From the NCBI GenBank assembly GCA_010015655.1, contig ML976661.1, forward strand, positions 529,795 through 593,794: a stretch of DNA of 64,000 bases, read 5' to 3'. Under the pieces are notes generated by a model. That model did not search any database, was not told the origin of the DNA, and saw only the letters and a program-made list of their open reading frames with translations. This document shows positions 53,562-64,000 of the stretch, one piece after another. Origin of the DNA: Bimuria novae-zelandiae CBS 107.79. Lineage: Eukaryota > Ascomycota > Dothideomycetes > Pleosporales > Didymosphaeriaceae. The stretch's first letter is position 1; the number at the start of each line of letters is the position of its first letter. The position numbers were made by a program, and so were the translations under genes.

Positions 53562-54397
53562 ATGTCTCTCGTCGACGCCGATGCAGGCACCGAGCGCTTC
53601 AGCGGCTACGAGGCCGACTTGAAGCTTGTACAAGCCGACCTGAACCAGCAGCTAGAGGTCATTAGGGAGTCGACCGGCGAGCCTAGGAAAGCGGCGATTA
53701 GCAAGGCGCAGAGGGCGCTCGAGGAAGCAGATGAGCTCGTAGGTTCTGTCTAATACATGGGCCAGGTGGCAGGCATTAATTGCATCTGTACAGATCGACC
53801 AGATGCGCCTAGAGAAGTCCAACATCCCCGCCAACCTCAAGTCCAAATTCAACGCGCGCTTCCGAAACTTCGAGCACGACCTGGACCAGGCTAAGCGCAA
53901 AGTTGAGTCGTTCTCGAGCGACCGCAGCAAGCTCTTCGGCGACCGTTACACCGACAATCCCGACACAGACGCACAGCTTGAGCAGCGCCAGCAGTTGCTC
54001 TCCGGCACAGAGAGACTGCAGCGATCATCGGGGAGGCTTACGGCGGCGCAACGCATGGCGCTCGAAACCGAGGAGATTGGCGCAGGAACACTGGGCGATC
54101 TGTCCAGACAGAGGGAGCAAATCGAAAACACGAGGATCCGACTATTGGAGAGCGAAAGCTACACGGATCGGAGTATCAAGACCTTGAAGGGCATGGCCAG
54201 GAGGTACGTGCTCCCACTATGCGCATTCCGTGCCGCGGTTGTTGATGCGGAGTGCCTAGGATGTGGTTCCCCGTCTGAACCGAAGCATGCTAACAATTTA
54301 TGAATACAGAATGGCTACGAACAGGATTATCACCATTGCGATTATTACTGTTTTGGTTCTTCTCATCATTGCCGTCATCTTCAGCAAGTTCCGGTGA
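53562..54397 (+). CDS. VTI1: v-SNARE Vti1
   Basis: Three exons, 53562-53738, 53794-54203 and 54310-54397, introns of 55 and 106 nt, 224 aa (yeast Vti1 is 217). Residues 1-100 form the V-SNARE N-terminal three-helix bundle (FSGYEADLKLVQADLNQQLE, DQMRLEKSNIPANLKSKFNA). The SNARE coiled coil starts near TLGDLSRQREQIENTRIRLL and runs to SIKTLKGMARR; the last exon encodes the tail anchor ITIAIITVLVLLIIAVIFSK with a three-residue lumenal end. It acts in retrograde Golgi, TGN-to-endosome and vacuolar fusion with several syntaxins. Phases agree at both junctions. Confidence 0.95.
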
Positions 54398-54795
54398 GCG
54401 ATTTGTTCACATCCTAGGCGTTTTTCGGCGTTTGGAATTGTACAAGGTACGACTGTAGGGGTTTGGCTTGGTCTTCATATTACAATGTTACAACGAGGAG
54501 AGTTGCAATGCTCCGACGTTCTGTTGATTGAGGCAGTTCTCGCGGTCGAATGAACATGTCAATATTGCACTCATCCGCAGTACAGTTGCTCACCTTAACA
54601 ATATTGGGCAATCATCACAGTTGCCGTGCTCGTGGGAAGGAGGTCGCATTGGCTTCAAACATGTCTACTACACACCTATCATAACGCGCAGTAAATCCGT
54701 TTACTCCCGGTCCAAACCTATACTTACTATTGGAAGGACCGCGCATCGGCCATGTACGTGTCTATCGCACTCATTTGGCGTAAGCGGTGCAGTCT
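54398..54795. other. Intergenic, transition from genes to repeats
   Basis: VTI1 3' region up to the start of AT-rich, RIP-like DNA. Nothing recognised. Confidence 0.4.
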
Positions 54796-56200
54796 TCTCA
54801 GGGCGTGTTTGGTTGCTCCGATAGTAGCTCCGTTTAGGCCTCCAGTAATGAAACAGACAGTAATCAGTGGCTTGTTTAGTATTTCGTCTCTAATAGCTTA
54901 GTAATTAAGAGGTCTAATTAGCTATTAGATGTTAGCTAAAATAACCCTTATTTAGTCTATTTTTAAGCTATATATAACCTCCTGCGTCTCTAATTCATAA
55001 ACTTAACCTCTAGAAGTCTTTTTTACTATTAGAGAAGTTACGTGCTATTATCTTTATTACCTATAGATCCTTGTCAGCAGGCTGCTGTTATGGCCGCCCT
55101 TAGGGCACTTAGCAGCGTTATCGCCGCCTTAGTTAAGTATAGTAATAACAAACCTTGCCTAATAGGCCAAAACAAGCGTCTTAACAACCAAGACAAGGGC
55201 CTACAGTAGGTGGAGGACTGTATAGGCGAGCCTATATAGCTATTTAAAAAGATAAGACTATAGCTAAAAGTATAAGACAAACTTATTAAATTTTTAAAAA
55301 ATAGGGCCCTAGTCAGTAATAGTAGTAAGGTAGTAATAAAAGAGAAAGTACTTACTTTTTTATATATTTATTTAAATAGCGCGTCCTAGCGTAATTATTA
55401 AAAAAAAGTAAATTATTTAATAAAGATAATAAGTTATAACTTTTATAAAGTACTTAATGTACTCCTCTACCAATATAAAAATATTATTAAAGCTTTATCA
55501 AGCGAGGTGCCTAAGCAAATCCGCGAAAATATAAGATACTAGTCGTACTTTAAGGACTATATAGACGCATTAGACGGCACTTATATATCTATATACGTCT
55601 ACGCGGAGGATTACAAAAGATACTATAATAGGTATAGAGACCTAACGTAAAACGTGTTAGTAGCTATTAACTTTAACATAAACTTTATATACGTTTTAGC
55701 TAGCTAGGAGGGCAGCGCCTACGATCGCAAGGTCCTAAAAGACGCACAGAGTCGAGGATTTACGCCTCTATTAGGTAAGTATTAGCTGGCGGATACGGGT
55801 TACTCGAACAGTCCGGATATCCCCATAAGATCTATAAGGTTAGCCAAGACGCGCAAACTGTAAAGGAGCTATATAATTATTACTATAGTAGTCTGCGTAA
55901 TATTATTAAACGGACTTTTAGCTTATATAAGAAACTCTAGTCGATTTTTATTAAGCTATATAAGTTCAATATAAAAACTTAAATAAAGCTTATATATATC
56001 CTAGCTAGCGTATATAACTTTATTAACATAGTATACTTAATAAAGGATAACCTAGATAATTTTAAGCCTCTAAAGCGTAAGGATCTTAAGGAGTGTTACA
56101 AGGAAATTTACTTACCTAAGCCTGATCCGGGTTAGGAAAGAATAGGTCTCGAGTAATATGCCTTACGGATATATTTAGTAATTAAGAGCTTAAAGTAATG
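54796..56200 (+). mobile_element. PIF/Harbinger-like DNA transposon remnant
   Basis: The left edge near 54797 reads GGGCGTGTTTGGTTGCTCCG, the kind of terminus common in such elements; no matching right end was found, probably because of mutation. A plus-strand frame can be followed from about 55086 (MAALRALSSVIAALVKY) through VPKQIRENIRY, YFKDYIDALDGTYI (first Asp), INFNINFIYVL, EGSAYDRKVLKDAQ and KYxLADTGYSNSPDIPI (second Asp), the DDE_Tnp_4 core order. Many TAG/TAA codons interrupt it. Composition is TA-rich with almost no CpA, as RIP leaves. Confidence 0.75.
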
Positions 56201-56622
56201 ATACTAGGGTATATAAATAATATAATTCTATAATAAATTATAGTATAACTAACTAAGAAATTTACTAATCTGTTATAGAAAATATACTTATAGTATGTTA
56301 AGTTAACTATAAGGAGTAGGAAAAGTATAAAGAAATTATTAAACTATATACTATTTATTTTAGTCCTTACTATTATTTAAACTACTATTATAGTCCTACT
56401 AAGACTTTTCTTTTAGAAGTAGTCTCTAGGACTTATTATAGTTCTAACCTTTATACAGGACTTCTTACTTATACAGGACTTTATTATATAATTACTAACC
56501 TAAGCTACCCTGCGCTTTTATATATTCCTTTAGCGTAATTATTTTACTAATAATAACTCTTTTAGCGCAATTATCTAGTTCTATTATTCCTATAGGGTTT
56601 ATAATCGTAATACTATCCCCTT
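56201..56622. other. RIP-degraded repeat DNA
   Basis: AT-rich, CpA-poor DNA between the Harbinger-like remnant and the Gypsy 5' LTR. No coding trace was recognised. It is the insertion site of the Gypsy element. Confidence 0.5.
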
Positions 56623-57100
56623 TGTTACGAGCTCAGGAAACCTGGATAGTGACATAACTATAGACAAGGATGAATAGGAGGAGCCAGATAAGGTTGTACT
56701 ATAACTAGCCCGCGAGGGTTCGCGGGGTCGCTTATATTAGCTACGGTTACGTAACTCTAATCTAATAGTAGCTTTAGATTAAGGTGATCTGCTAAGAGCT
56801 TTAAATTAAGGTGATCCGCTAAGAGGGCCGGATCACCTAATAATAGAGGAAGAAATAGACTAGTATATAGTATAGTAGATTCTCCTATATTATTTCCTTT
56901 CTTATAGTTAACTTATATATCTTCTGTGCAAGTACGTTCTTCTATATAAATTAATAGTTATCTTATTTTATTATAAAATTAAATTATTTAGCCTCGCGCA
57001 AAGTGTCGCATTAACTTATACTATTAAATAATTTATAAAGTACTATAATACCTTATTACCTTAACTTAGATTAAAATAAGGTATAAGCGCCTTATAACAC
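56623..57100 (+). repeat. 5' LTR of the Gypsy element
   Basis: 478 bp beginning TGTTACGAGCTCAGG and ending TTATAACAC. It matches the 3' LTR along its length, apart from many C/T and G/A differences and one missing 27-bp unit. Confidence 0.9.
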
Positions 57101-60100
57101 TTTAACTACCTTATAGTATAATAGTAAGACTTAGTTTAACTACTATAGCTCTAGCGCCTAAGGAAAAGACGCTATAAAAAATAATTACTAAATAAATAGC
57201 TTAAATAGCCTAGCTATAGGAAATTATTAATTATATAGGCAAAAAGATAAACACCTAAGAAAAAGTAAAGTATTAACTAAAAGTCCTAAAGCCTAAACTC
57301 TATACTAAAAAAGGCTATTTAGGAACGTTCCTAACACAGATAAAACTATTTATCTAATATAACTTAGAAAGTTTAATATAGAATAAGATAAGATTCTAGT
57401 TACCTATATAAATATACAGGATAAATTAGTTATATAGACTAGACTAATAATTAATAACTTCTTTAAAAATAGTAAGCTAGAAGATTATAATTTAGATACT
57501 ACTAAGGATACCTTTAAGGACTAAAAGTCCTTTTATAAGACTATAAAAAGGATATTTAGCACTATTAATAAAAAATATTAAGCTAAAATACGCCTCTAAC
57601 GCCTGCGTTAAGAAAAATTAATAGTACTTTATACTTTAAAGTTTAAGTAGATAGTAGTAGAACTTAATAGATAAGGGGAAGCCCTACTTATAATTACCTA
57701 CTATAATAGATTAAAGGAAATAGTTAAGAATAAATTAGTCTACTAAGGAAAAGTAAATAATTTAGAAAAGCTTATTAATAACGCTATTAAAGCAGGCAAT
57801 CGCCTATACGAGCGAAAGTTAGAAAAATAGCATAGCACCCGACTACTCTCTAGGAAAGAGACCAATATCCGACCCTTAGGAAGGGATAGGGACGGAGACG
57901 TTATCATGACCAACAAAGCCCGATGGTACAAAAAGAAAAACGGCAGAGGAAAACAGCCGTACAAACCTAAAAAAGGCTACTAGGGCAGAAACGGCATCTC
58001 GCAGGAAGAGCGAGAACGGAGGTTTAAGGACAAAGCTTGCCTCCAATGTGGTAAACAAGGTCACTTCGCCAAGGATTGCGAAGGTCAGGAGACCAAGGTT
58101 AATACGACCAACCTCCTACAAGTGGCCATAGCCACCCTTGCGCTAGCAGAGGCGGAGGAGATAGATCTCACACAAGAGATCCCAGAACTAGTAAAAGAAT
58201 AGGGAGAGGAACAAAAAACCCTCCATAAATACCAGATCTTTCAACGACTGGCGGACGACACCTGTTGGATGTGCAGCAGTACACTGCACCATTCGTCTCA
58301 GTGCGAGACAAAGGTGATCATCCAATGACCACACGCATGGGACGCCTATTGGCTTGCCGAGAAGCTACAAGGGCCCCTAAAGCATTTCCTATATTAGATC
58401 ACGATACAGGAACAACATGCACATGCCAAATGGTGGCAATGCACACGAAAAGGATACTAACAGCACTTTAAGGCTAAAGTTAAGGCCTCTTATTTTTTAG
58501 GAAGCTTAAAATACTATAGACTTAAAAAAAGCTAGTATAGCGTGCCTAATAACTACTATAAGTACTTATTAGGCTAAGCACTATAAGTAGAACAGTTAGC
58601 ACTAATATTTTAATATTACTTATAAAATATATAAATAATAGAAGTTTAAGATATGCTAGTTCCTCTAGGGGCTAGATCCCCGCAACCCTAGCACGATAAT
58701 AGGGAGTATATAGCTAAAAAGAAATATAGATTACTTATTAATTAAATAAGACTAATATAACTTATAGTGCTTTACACACTTAAGCCTATAAGAAGAAGTA
58801 GCCTCCTTAGATAGCTACTTAAAATATAACGTATTAGCCTAAAACAAGTGCCTTACTCTAAATTACCTATAATATAGGAATTAAGGAGTATACGAGTCTA
58901 ATAGAATTAAAGAAACCTATATACTATATTAATAATAATATAAGTAGCACAGGATTAAGGAAGTCTTAAAGCTAGCCTAACTTGAGGGTTAAATTTAAGA
59001 GGTAGAAGACTTATAGGAGGTCTAAAACAAGTCTAAGGACTTAAAAAACTAGATTATTACTAGGTAATAAGCTATACTAGTAATAGTGTAATTATTATAG
59101 CTTATTAAGTAGATACTCGCAGAGTTAAGAAACGCTTAATTAAGAATATTATAGTGTATAGGCGTTATATTATAGTACTTATTAACTTAGGGGCAGACGC
59201 GTGTCTAATCTCCTTATAAGTAGTTAAGAAATATAATATACTATATTATAATAAGAGAATACTGCTATAAATAGGACTTACGGATAGGACCTAATTATAG
59301 GGATATAGTAATAGTTAGCTACGCCTTAAGACGGCGCTAGTATAAGTTAATATAGAAGGCCTAGAGAGCTAATATGTTTTTACTATTATAAAGATAAGAG
59401 ATATTAAAGCTATCGTAGGATATAAATAGCTAAAATAATATAATTTATAAATAAACTAGATTAAATAAATAATCCTTCCCTAGAATCTACTAGTAATAGC
59501 TTAGGCGAGCCCTAGTAAAAGGGAAACTTCTTAAAAACTTTAGGCAAGAAAGGGAAACTAACTATTTAAAATATAAAAAATATTAGTTTACAAGATAGAT
59601 AGAATTTTAAAGCAACACCTAAGCTAGGTATACTATATATAGGTCTAAGAGGCTAAAATAGTCCCTAATAACCTAGGTCTACTAAAAGAATACAAGGAAT
59701 TCGCAGACCTATTTAAGGAATATAATAAGACTGTCTTACCTAAATATAAGGAGTAAGATTATAAGATACTACTAGTAAAAAGAGCTAAGCTACGGCTAAA
59801 GCGTCTAAGGTCCCTTACCTATAAATAAAAGAAAGAGTTAAAGGAGCTAATATAAAAGAATTTACGCTTAAGGAAGTAGAGACCTAGTTAGAGCCCTATA
59901 GCCTTTTCTATACTCTTTATTTACAAAAAAGATAGCAGGCTATAACTCTATATAAATTATAAATAGCTAAATACTATAACTATTAAGAACTGCTATCCGT
60001 TACTCTTAATAACAGAGCTTATAGATCGACTCTAAGGAGCTAAGTAGGTTACGAAATTTAATATCTAAGATAGATTCTATAAGATTTAAATTATAAAAAG

Positions 60101-62640
60101 TTATAAGTGGAAAATGGCTTTCCGCACGCGATACAGCCTATTTAAATATATAATTATACTAATAAGGCTAACTAATACACTAGTAACCTTCTAAGAGCTT
60201 ATAAATTAAGTATTATATAAATACTTAGACGTATTCTACACGGCATACTTTGATAATATATTAATATACTTAAGCGGAACCCTAGAAGAATATAAAGAAT
60301 ATATCTATAAGATATTATAAAAGTTACAAGAGCATAGATTATTCCTATACTTTAAGAAATATAAATTTTATATTACGGAAATAAAATATCTAGGATTTAT
60401 AATATCTTAGGAAGGTATTAAAATAGACCTAAAAAAGATTGCGATAATAAAAAAATAGCTACTATTAGAATTAGTAAAGGATATTTAATCCTGTTTAGGC
60501 TTTACTAACTTTTATCGCAAATTTATTAGGAACTACTTTAAAGTTACCACTCCGCTAATAGAACTTATAAAGAAAGGAAAATAGCAACCTTTATAAAAAG
60601 TAACGGAAACAACCTTTAAATATCTAAAGCGCCTATTCCTAACGGCACCCCTACTATAGATATATAATCTAGAACGGCAACATTACATCTATACAGACGC
60701 ATCGGACTACGCGCTGGGGGCTGTATTGTTATAAGACTATAATAATAAGAAGTAGAGACTAGTCTTCTATTACGCAAGAAAGCTTTTAGGAGTAGAGCTT
60801 AATTATAAAATCTATAATAAGAAACTATTAATAATTATTAACTACTTTAAATAACAGGAAGCATAGCTTAAAGGAGCTAAATACTAAATAAAAGTATTTT
60901 TTAATTATCTTAATCTTACGCGCTTTACAACGACTAAGAAGCTTAATTAATAATAGGCTAGATAGTTTAAATAGATGGCAGAATTTAACTTTTATATTAT
61001 ACATTTACTAAGGAACGTAAATACTATAGTAGACGCACTTAGTAGCTAATTAGATCTTATAAAAGAAGATAATAGAGGTAACTACGTCGTAATCTTAACC
61101 TATACAAAGGACGGAACCCTTTGCTATAATAAAATATAACTCGCGCTAGCACTGGAAGTGCGACGTATAGACTTTACCTATTATAAACTAGCTATAGATA
61201 GGATATAGAATTATAGTAGGCTTATAAACGAGGATTACTAAGCGTATAAATTTTACTAAACTATAAGATTAATAGCATAAGACTATTAAAACTATATTTA
61301 AATTAGTAAGTAAGTAGCTCCGTTACTAATTAAAAAGCTATATAAAAATAAGCACTAAGGATACCTAAAAATTACTAAAATAACACGTTAGATCGCGAAT
61401 AAATATACTATCTTTAGGCTACGCTAGGTAGTATAAAAGGTTCTAGGCAATTATTTAGCTTATTATAAAAATAAGTCTAAGAGATATAAGCCCTATAGCC
61501 TCTTATAGCTACTAAAGCCACCCCTAAGACTATAGTCTAGTGTAACTATAGACTTTAATATAAAGTTACTAGCATTACTAGCACTAGGAAATAAAAATCC
61601 CTATAACTTAATTTTAGTTATAATCTATTAACTTACTAAGGAGTTAAAGTTTATGCTAATTAGGGAAGCTATATTAGTAAAAGAATTAGTCTATATAGTA
61701 GAATAAAAACTAATATTATAGGTTAGATAACTAGATAAGTTTATCACAAACAGGACTAAGATATTTATATTATTATATTAGACTATATTTATAGCTAAAT
61801 TAGGGATTAAGCATAAGCTTACAATAAGTTCCTATCTTAAAATAAATAGCTAAATAGAGCGAATACACTAAACGTTAGAATAATACCTCTAGATATATAT
61901 AAATAAGCTATAAGACAATTAGGTTAAGCTATTACTAATAGCCTAGCTAGCATACAACAGCGCAAGGTTGGCGACTACAGGGTATTCGCCATATTACGCC
62001 AACCACGGATGTGAGCCAACGACTTACCAAGATCCGTTGGACATCTAGAGCGTCGCAGAAAACGCAGCTAAAAAAGCTAAACTTATGCGAGATCTGCACG
62101 AAACACTACGTAAGAATATTATATAACGTAATAAGTAAATAGTAAAATAAGTAAATTAAAAAAGGATTAAGGGACTAATTTTTAAAAAGGGGGATAGAGT
62201 CCTCCTCTCTTAAAAAAACTTTAAAATAAAAAGGCTAAGCAAGAAATTAGATAACTTTTAAAAAAGACTATTTAAAATTTAAGAAGTTAAAGGACTAGTT
62301 AATTTTAAACTAAAATTACCTATAGATATATAAATACACCTAGTTTTCTACAAATTCTTATTAGAACTAGTACTACTAGACGCCAAACTAGAATTGCATT
62401 TAGAATTCAAAGACAAAGAATATAAAGTTAAGGTAATTAAAGATCTACAAAAGATTAGATATTAGCATAAGTACTTAGTAAAATAGGAAGGATAGCTAGA
62501 GAGCTATAACACGTAGGAACTAGTATAGAACCTCACGAACTACAAGATAGCGCTAGAAAAGTTCTACGCGGAGCATCTAGAAGTCCCGCGACTAGATTAG
62601 CTAAGAACTTAGAAAAGTTAAAAGACGCAGAAGGCTTAAA
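57101..62640 (+). pseudogene. Degraded Gag-Pol of the Gypsy element
   Basis: Traces in order on the plus strand: Gag with a CCHC zinc knuckle CLQCGKQGHFAKDC (58036-58077); aspartic protease LINLGADACLISL (about 59180); reverse transcriptase with AFSILFIYKKDSRL and ITIKNCYPLLLITELIDRL (about 59905-60030) and the degenerate catalytic YFDNILIYL (about 60250); RNase H YIYTDASDYALGAVLL (about 60690); integrase core VTIDFNIKLLALLALGN (about 61540) and YNSARLATTGYSPYYANHG (about 61960); and a chromodomain KDKEYKVKVI...ELV.NLTNYKIALEKFY (about 62410-62570). In-frame stops are very frequent, except in short islands. It cannot encode working enzymes. Confidence 0.9.
57845..58475 (+). other. Unmutated island inside the RIP-saturated Gypsy element
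   Basis: Over these roughly 630 bp CpA and TpG are frequent and GC content is normal, while both flanks are TA-saturated. The zinc knuckle lies here, in a frame with only two stops, near 57979 and 58200. The edges are sharp, within a few tens of bases. Confidence 0.75.
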
Positions 62641-63268
62641 AAAAGTAAATAAGTTAGTCTATAACTAGCCTAAGTTAGATATAGGTAGTAATAATAAAGA
62701 TAGAATAAGGGCGCTAGCGTCTATACTTTTAAAAGAAAAAGGCTTTAGGATCCTAGCCTTACGCTCTAAATACTTTAACTTTTTTATTAATATAATTTTT
62801 TTTAGTTTATAATAGCGTTTCTTTTTTTAAATATTAAATAACTTTTATTCTCTTTAAGCTAGTTCCTCCTTTAAGTAAAAAATATTACCTTAAAAATAAT
62901 ATTACTCTACTTTTATCTCCTAACACTTAGTCTATATTAAAACTAGACTACACTAAACTTTTACCTAAATATAATAAGCGTAAAAACTAGTAAATAATTC
63001 TACTACGCACTTTAGCCCCTTTTCTTTATACTACTTATATAGAGTTAGTATCTCTACGTTCGCGTCTAGAATAGCCTTTATCTAGTCCTAGCGACGTTAG
63101 TTAAAAGACGTTATTAAGATTTTAGGCATAGTTAGACAGGTAATAAGAAGGGCATAAAGCAGACTTATAGTAAGGGTTTTAATAGTTACTTATACGCGCG
63201 CACGCTAGCACCGCTATATAATTATAAAATAATAAGTATTAAAATAATTACTTTAAAAAGGGGGATAA

Positions 63269-63773
63269 TATTACGAGCTTAGGAAACCTAGATAGTAACA
63301 TAATTATAAATAAGAATAAATAGGGAGAACTAAATAAGGTTATACTATAACTAGCCCGCGAGGGTTTATAAGATCGCTTATATTAGCTAGAGTTACGTAA
63401 CCCTAATCTAATAGTAGCTCTAGATTAAGGTAATCCGCTAAGAGCTTTAAATTAAGGTGATCTGCTAAGAGCTTCGAATTAAGGTAATCCGCTAAGAGGG
63501 CCGAATTACCTAGAGACAGAGGAAGAAACAGACTAGTATATAGTATAGTAGATTCTCCTATATTATTTCCTTTCTTATAGTTAACTTATATATCTTCTAT
63601 GCGAGTACGTTCTCCTATATAAATTAATAGTTATTTTATTTTATTATAAAATTAAATTATTTAGCCGCGCGCTAAGTGTCGCATTAACTTATACTACTAA
63701 ATAATCTGTAAAGTACTATGATACCTTACCGCCCTAACCCGGATCGGAACAAGGTGTGAGAGCCTTATAACAT
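63269..63773 (+). repeat. 3' LTR of the Gypsy element
   Basis: 505 bp beginning TATTACGAGCTTAGG (the initial TG mutated to TA) and ending TTATAACAT. It has three copies of a 27-bp unit (AGCTTTAAATTAAGGTGATC...) near 63414-63500 where the 5' LTR has two, which exactly accounts for the 27-bp length difference. Confidence 0.9.
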
Positions 63774-63778
63774 CCCTT

Positions 63779-64000
63779 ACTTTACTAACTATACTAAAAG
63801 CTCTTTACTTATCTATTACCACCCGTTGCATTCGTGCGGATAAGGTAAAATTTTAGGATCTTAAAATAATATCTAGTTATAAGCGCTATTAGAGGATAAA
63901 GCTAGGTTACTTTATAAATATTGCCTCTAAGGAGTGTATTAGTTATATTTCTATTTATACTTTGTATAGTCTATAGGTTCCTGAAAAAGATTAAGAGCGT
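63779..64000. other. RIP-degraded repeat DNA at the window edge
   Basis: AT-rich sequence after the Gypsy target duplication, continuing the DNA the element inserted into. No trace of a protein was recognised. Confidence 0.4.

Larger units (their letters stand above)
56623..63773 (+). mobile_element. Ty3/Gypsy chromovirus-type LTR retrotransposon, RIP-degraded
   Basis: About 7.15 kb with two direct LTRs (56623-57100 and 63269-63773) and a perfect 5-bp target duplication CCCTT (56618-56622 and 63774-63778). Internal order is Gag zinc knuckle, protease, reverse transcriptase, RNase H, integrase, chromodomain, the Ty3/Gypsy chromoviral order. All coding parts are broken by TAG/TAA codons. The last base of each LTR (C in one, T in the other) differs as expected after RIP. 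Confidence 0.93.

Overview
The window is nuclear DNA from a filamentous ascomycete (Pezizomycotina; Dothideomycetes is my impression, not proven). The evidence is many 47-80 nt spliceosomal introns with GTxxGT...YAG ends, a fused TRP5-type tryptophan synthase, Arp2/3 and Rec8 genes, and transposons mutated in the CpA-to-TpA way that RIP (repeat-induced point mutation) produces. Exon boundaries below were worked out by hand from splice signals, reading phase and protein-family continuity; no alignment was run.

Layout. 1-5.85 kb: GC-rich, no supported gene, with decayed tandem repeats and several TATA-like boxes. 5.85-16.1 kb: small-molecule enzymes (AYR1-like reductase, methyltransferase pseudogene, carbonyl-reductase-like SDR, DUF3632-like protein, SnoaL-like protein, PRISE-type reductase, cytochrome P450) with no PKS, NRPS or terpene-cyclase backbone. 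16.1-20.4 kb: a frameshifted membrane-protein-like gene and a Gln/Ser/Tyr-rich Cys protein with stop codons in its tail. 21.1-34.7 kb: mostly core genes (TRP5, YIF1, SRP101, a GH16-like protein, an Mpv17-family protein) plus two uncharacterised genes. 34.9-38.8 kb: two nested pogo/Fot1-type DNA transposons with intact inverted repeats and ruined transposases. 39.1-54.4 kb: a dense housekeeping block (OSM1-like fumarate reductase, CYTH protein, REC8, UBP6, ARC19, eIF1A, an FAD oxidoreductase, VTI1). 54.8-64.0 kb: AT-rich RIP-degraded repeats, with a PIF/Harbinger-like remnant and a full-length Ty3/Gypsy element with LTRs and a chromodomain.

Most notable: two well-supported GC-AG introns (TRP5 and TIF11) with the same GCAAGT donor; a 5-nt micro-exon in REC8; an ARC19 first coding exon that is only the start codon; a 55-G homopolymer inside the GH16-like intron; a GH16-like protein whose catalytic ExDxxE box reads ExSxxQ; an 8-bp tandem duplication that explains one of three frameshifts in a decayed gene; and RIP that is patchy, leaving unmutated islands inside saturated elements. 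I found no clearly new multi-gene system.
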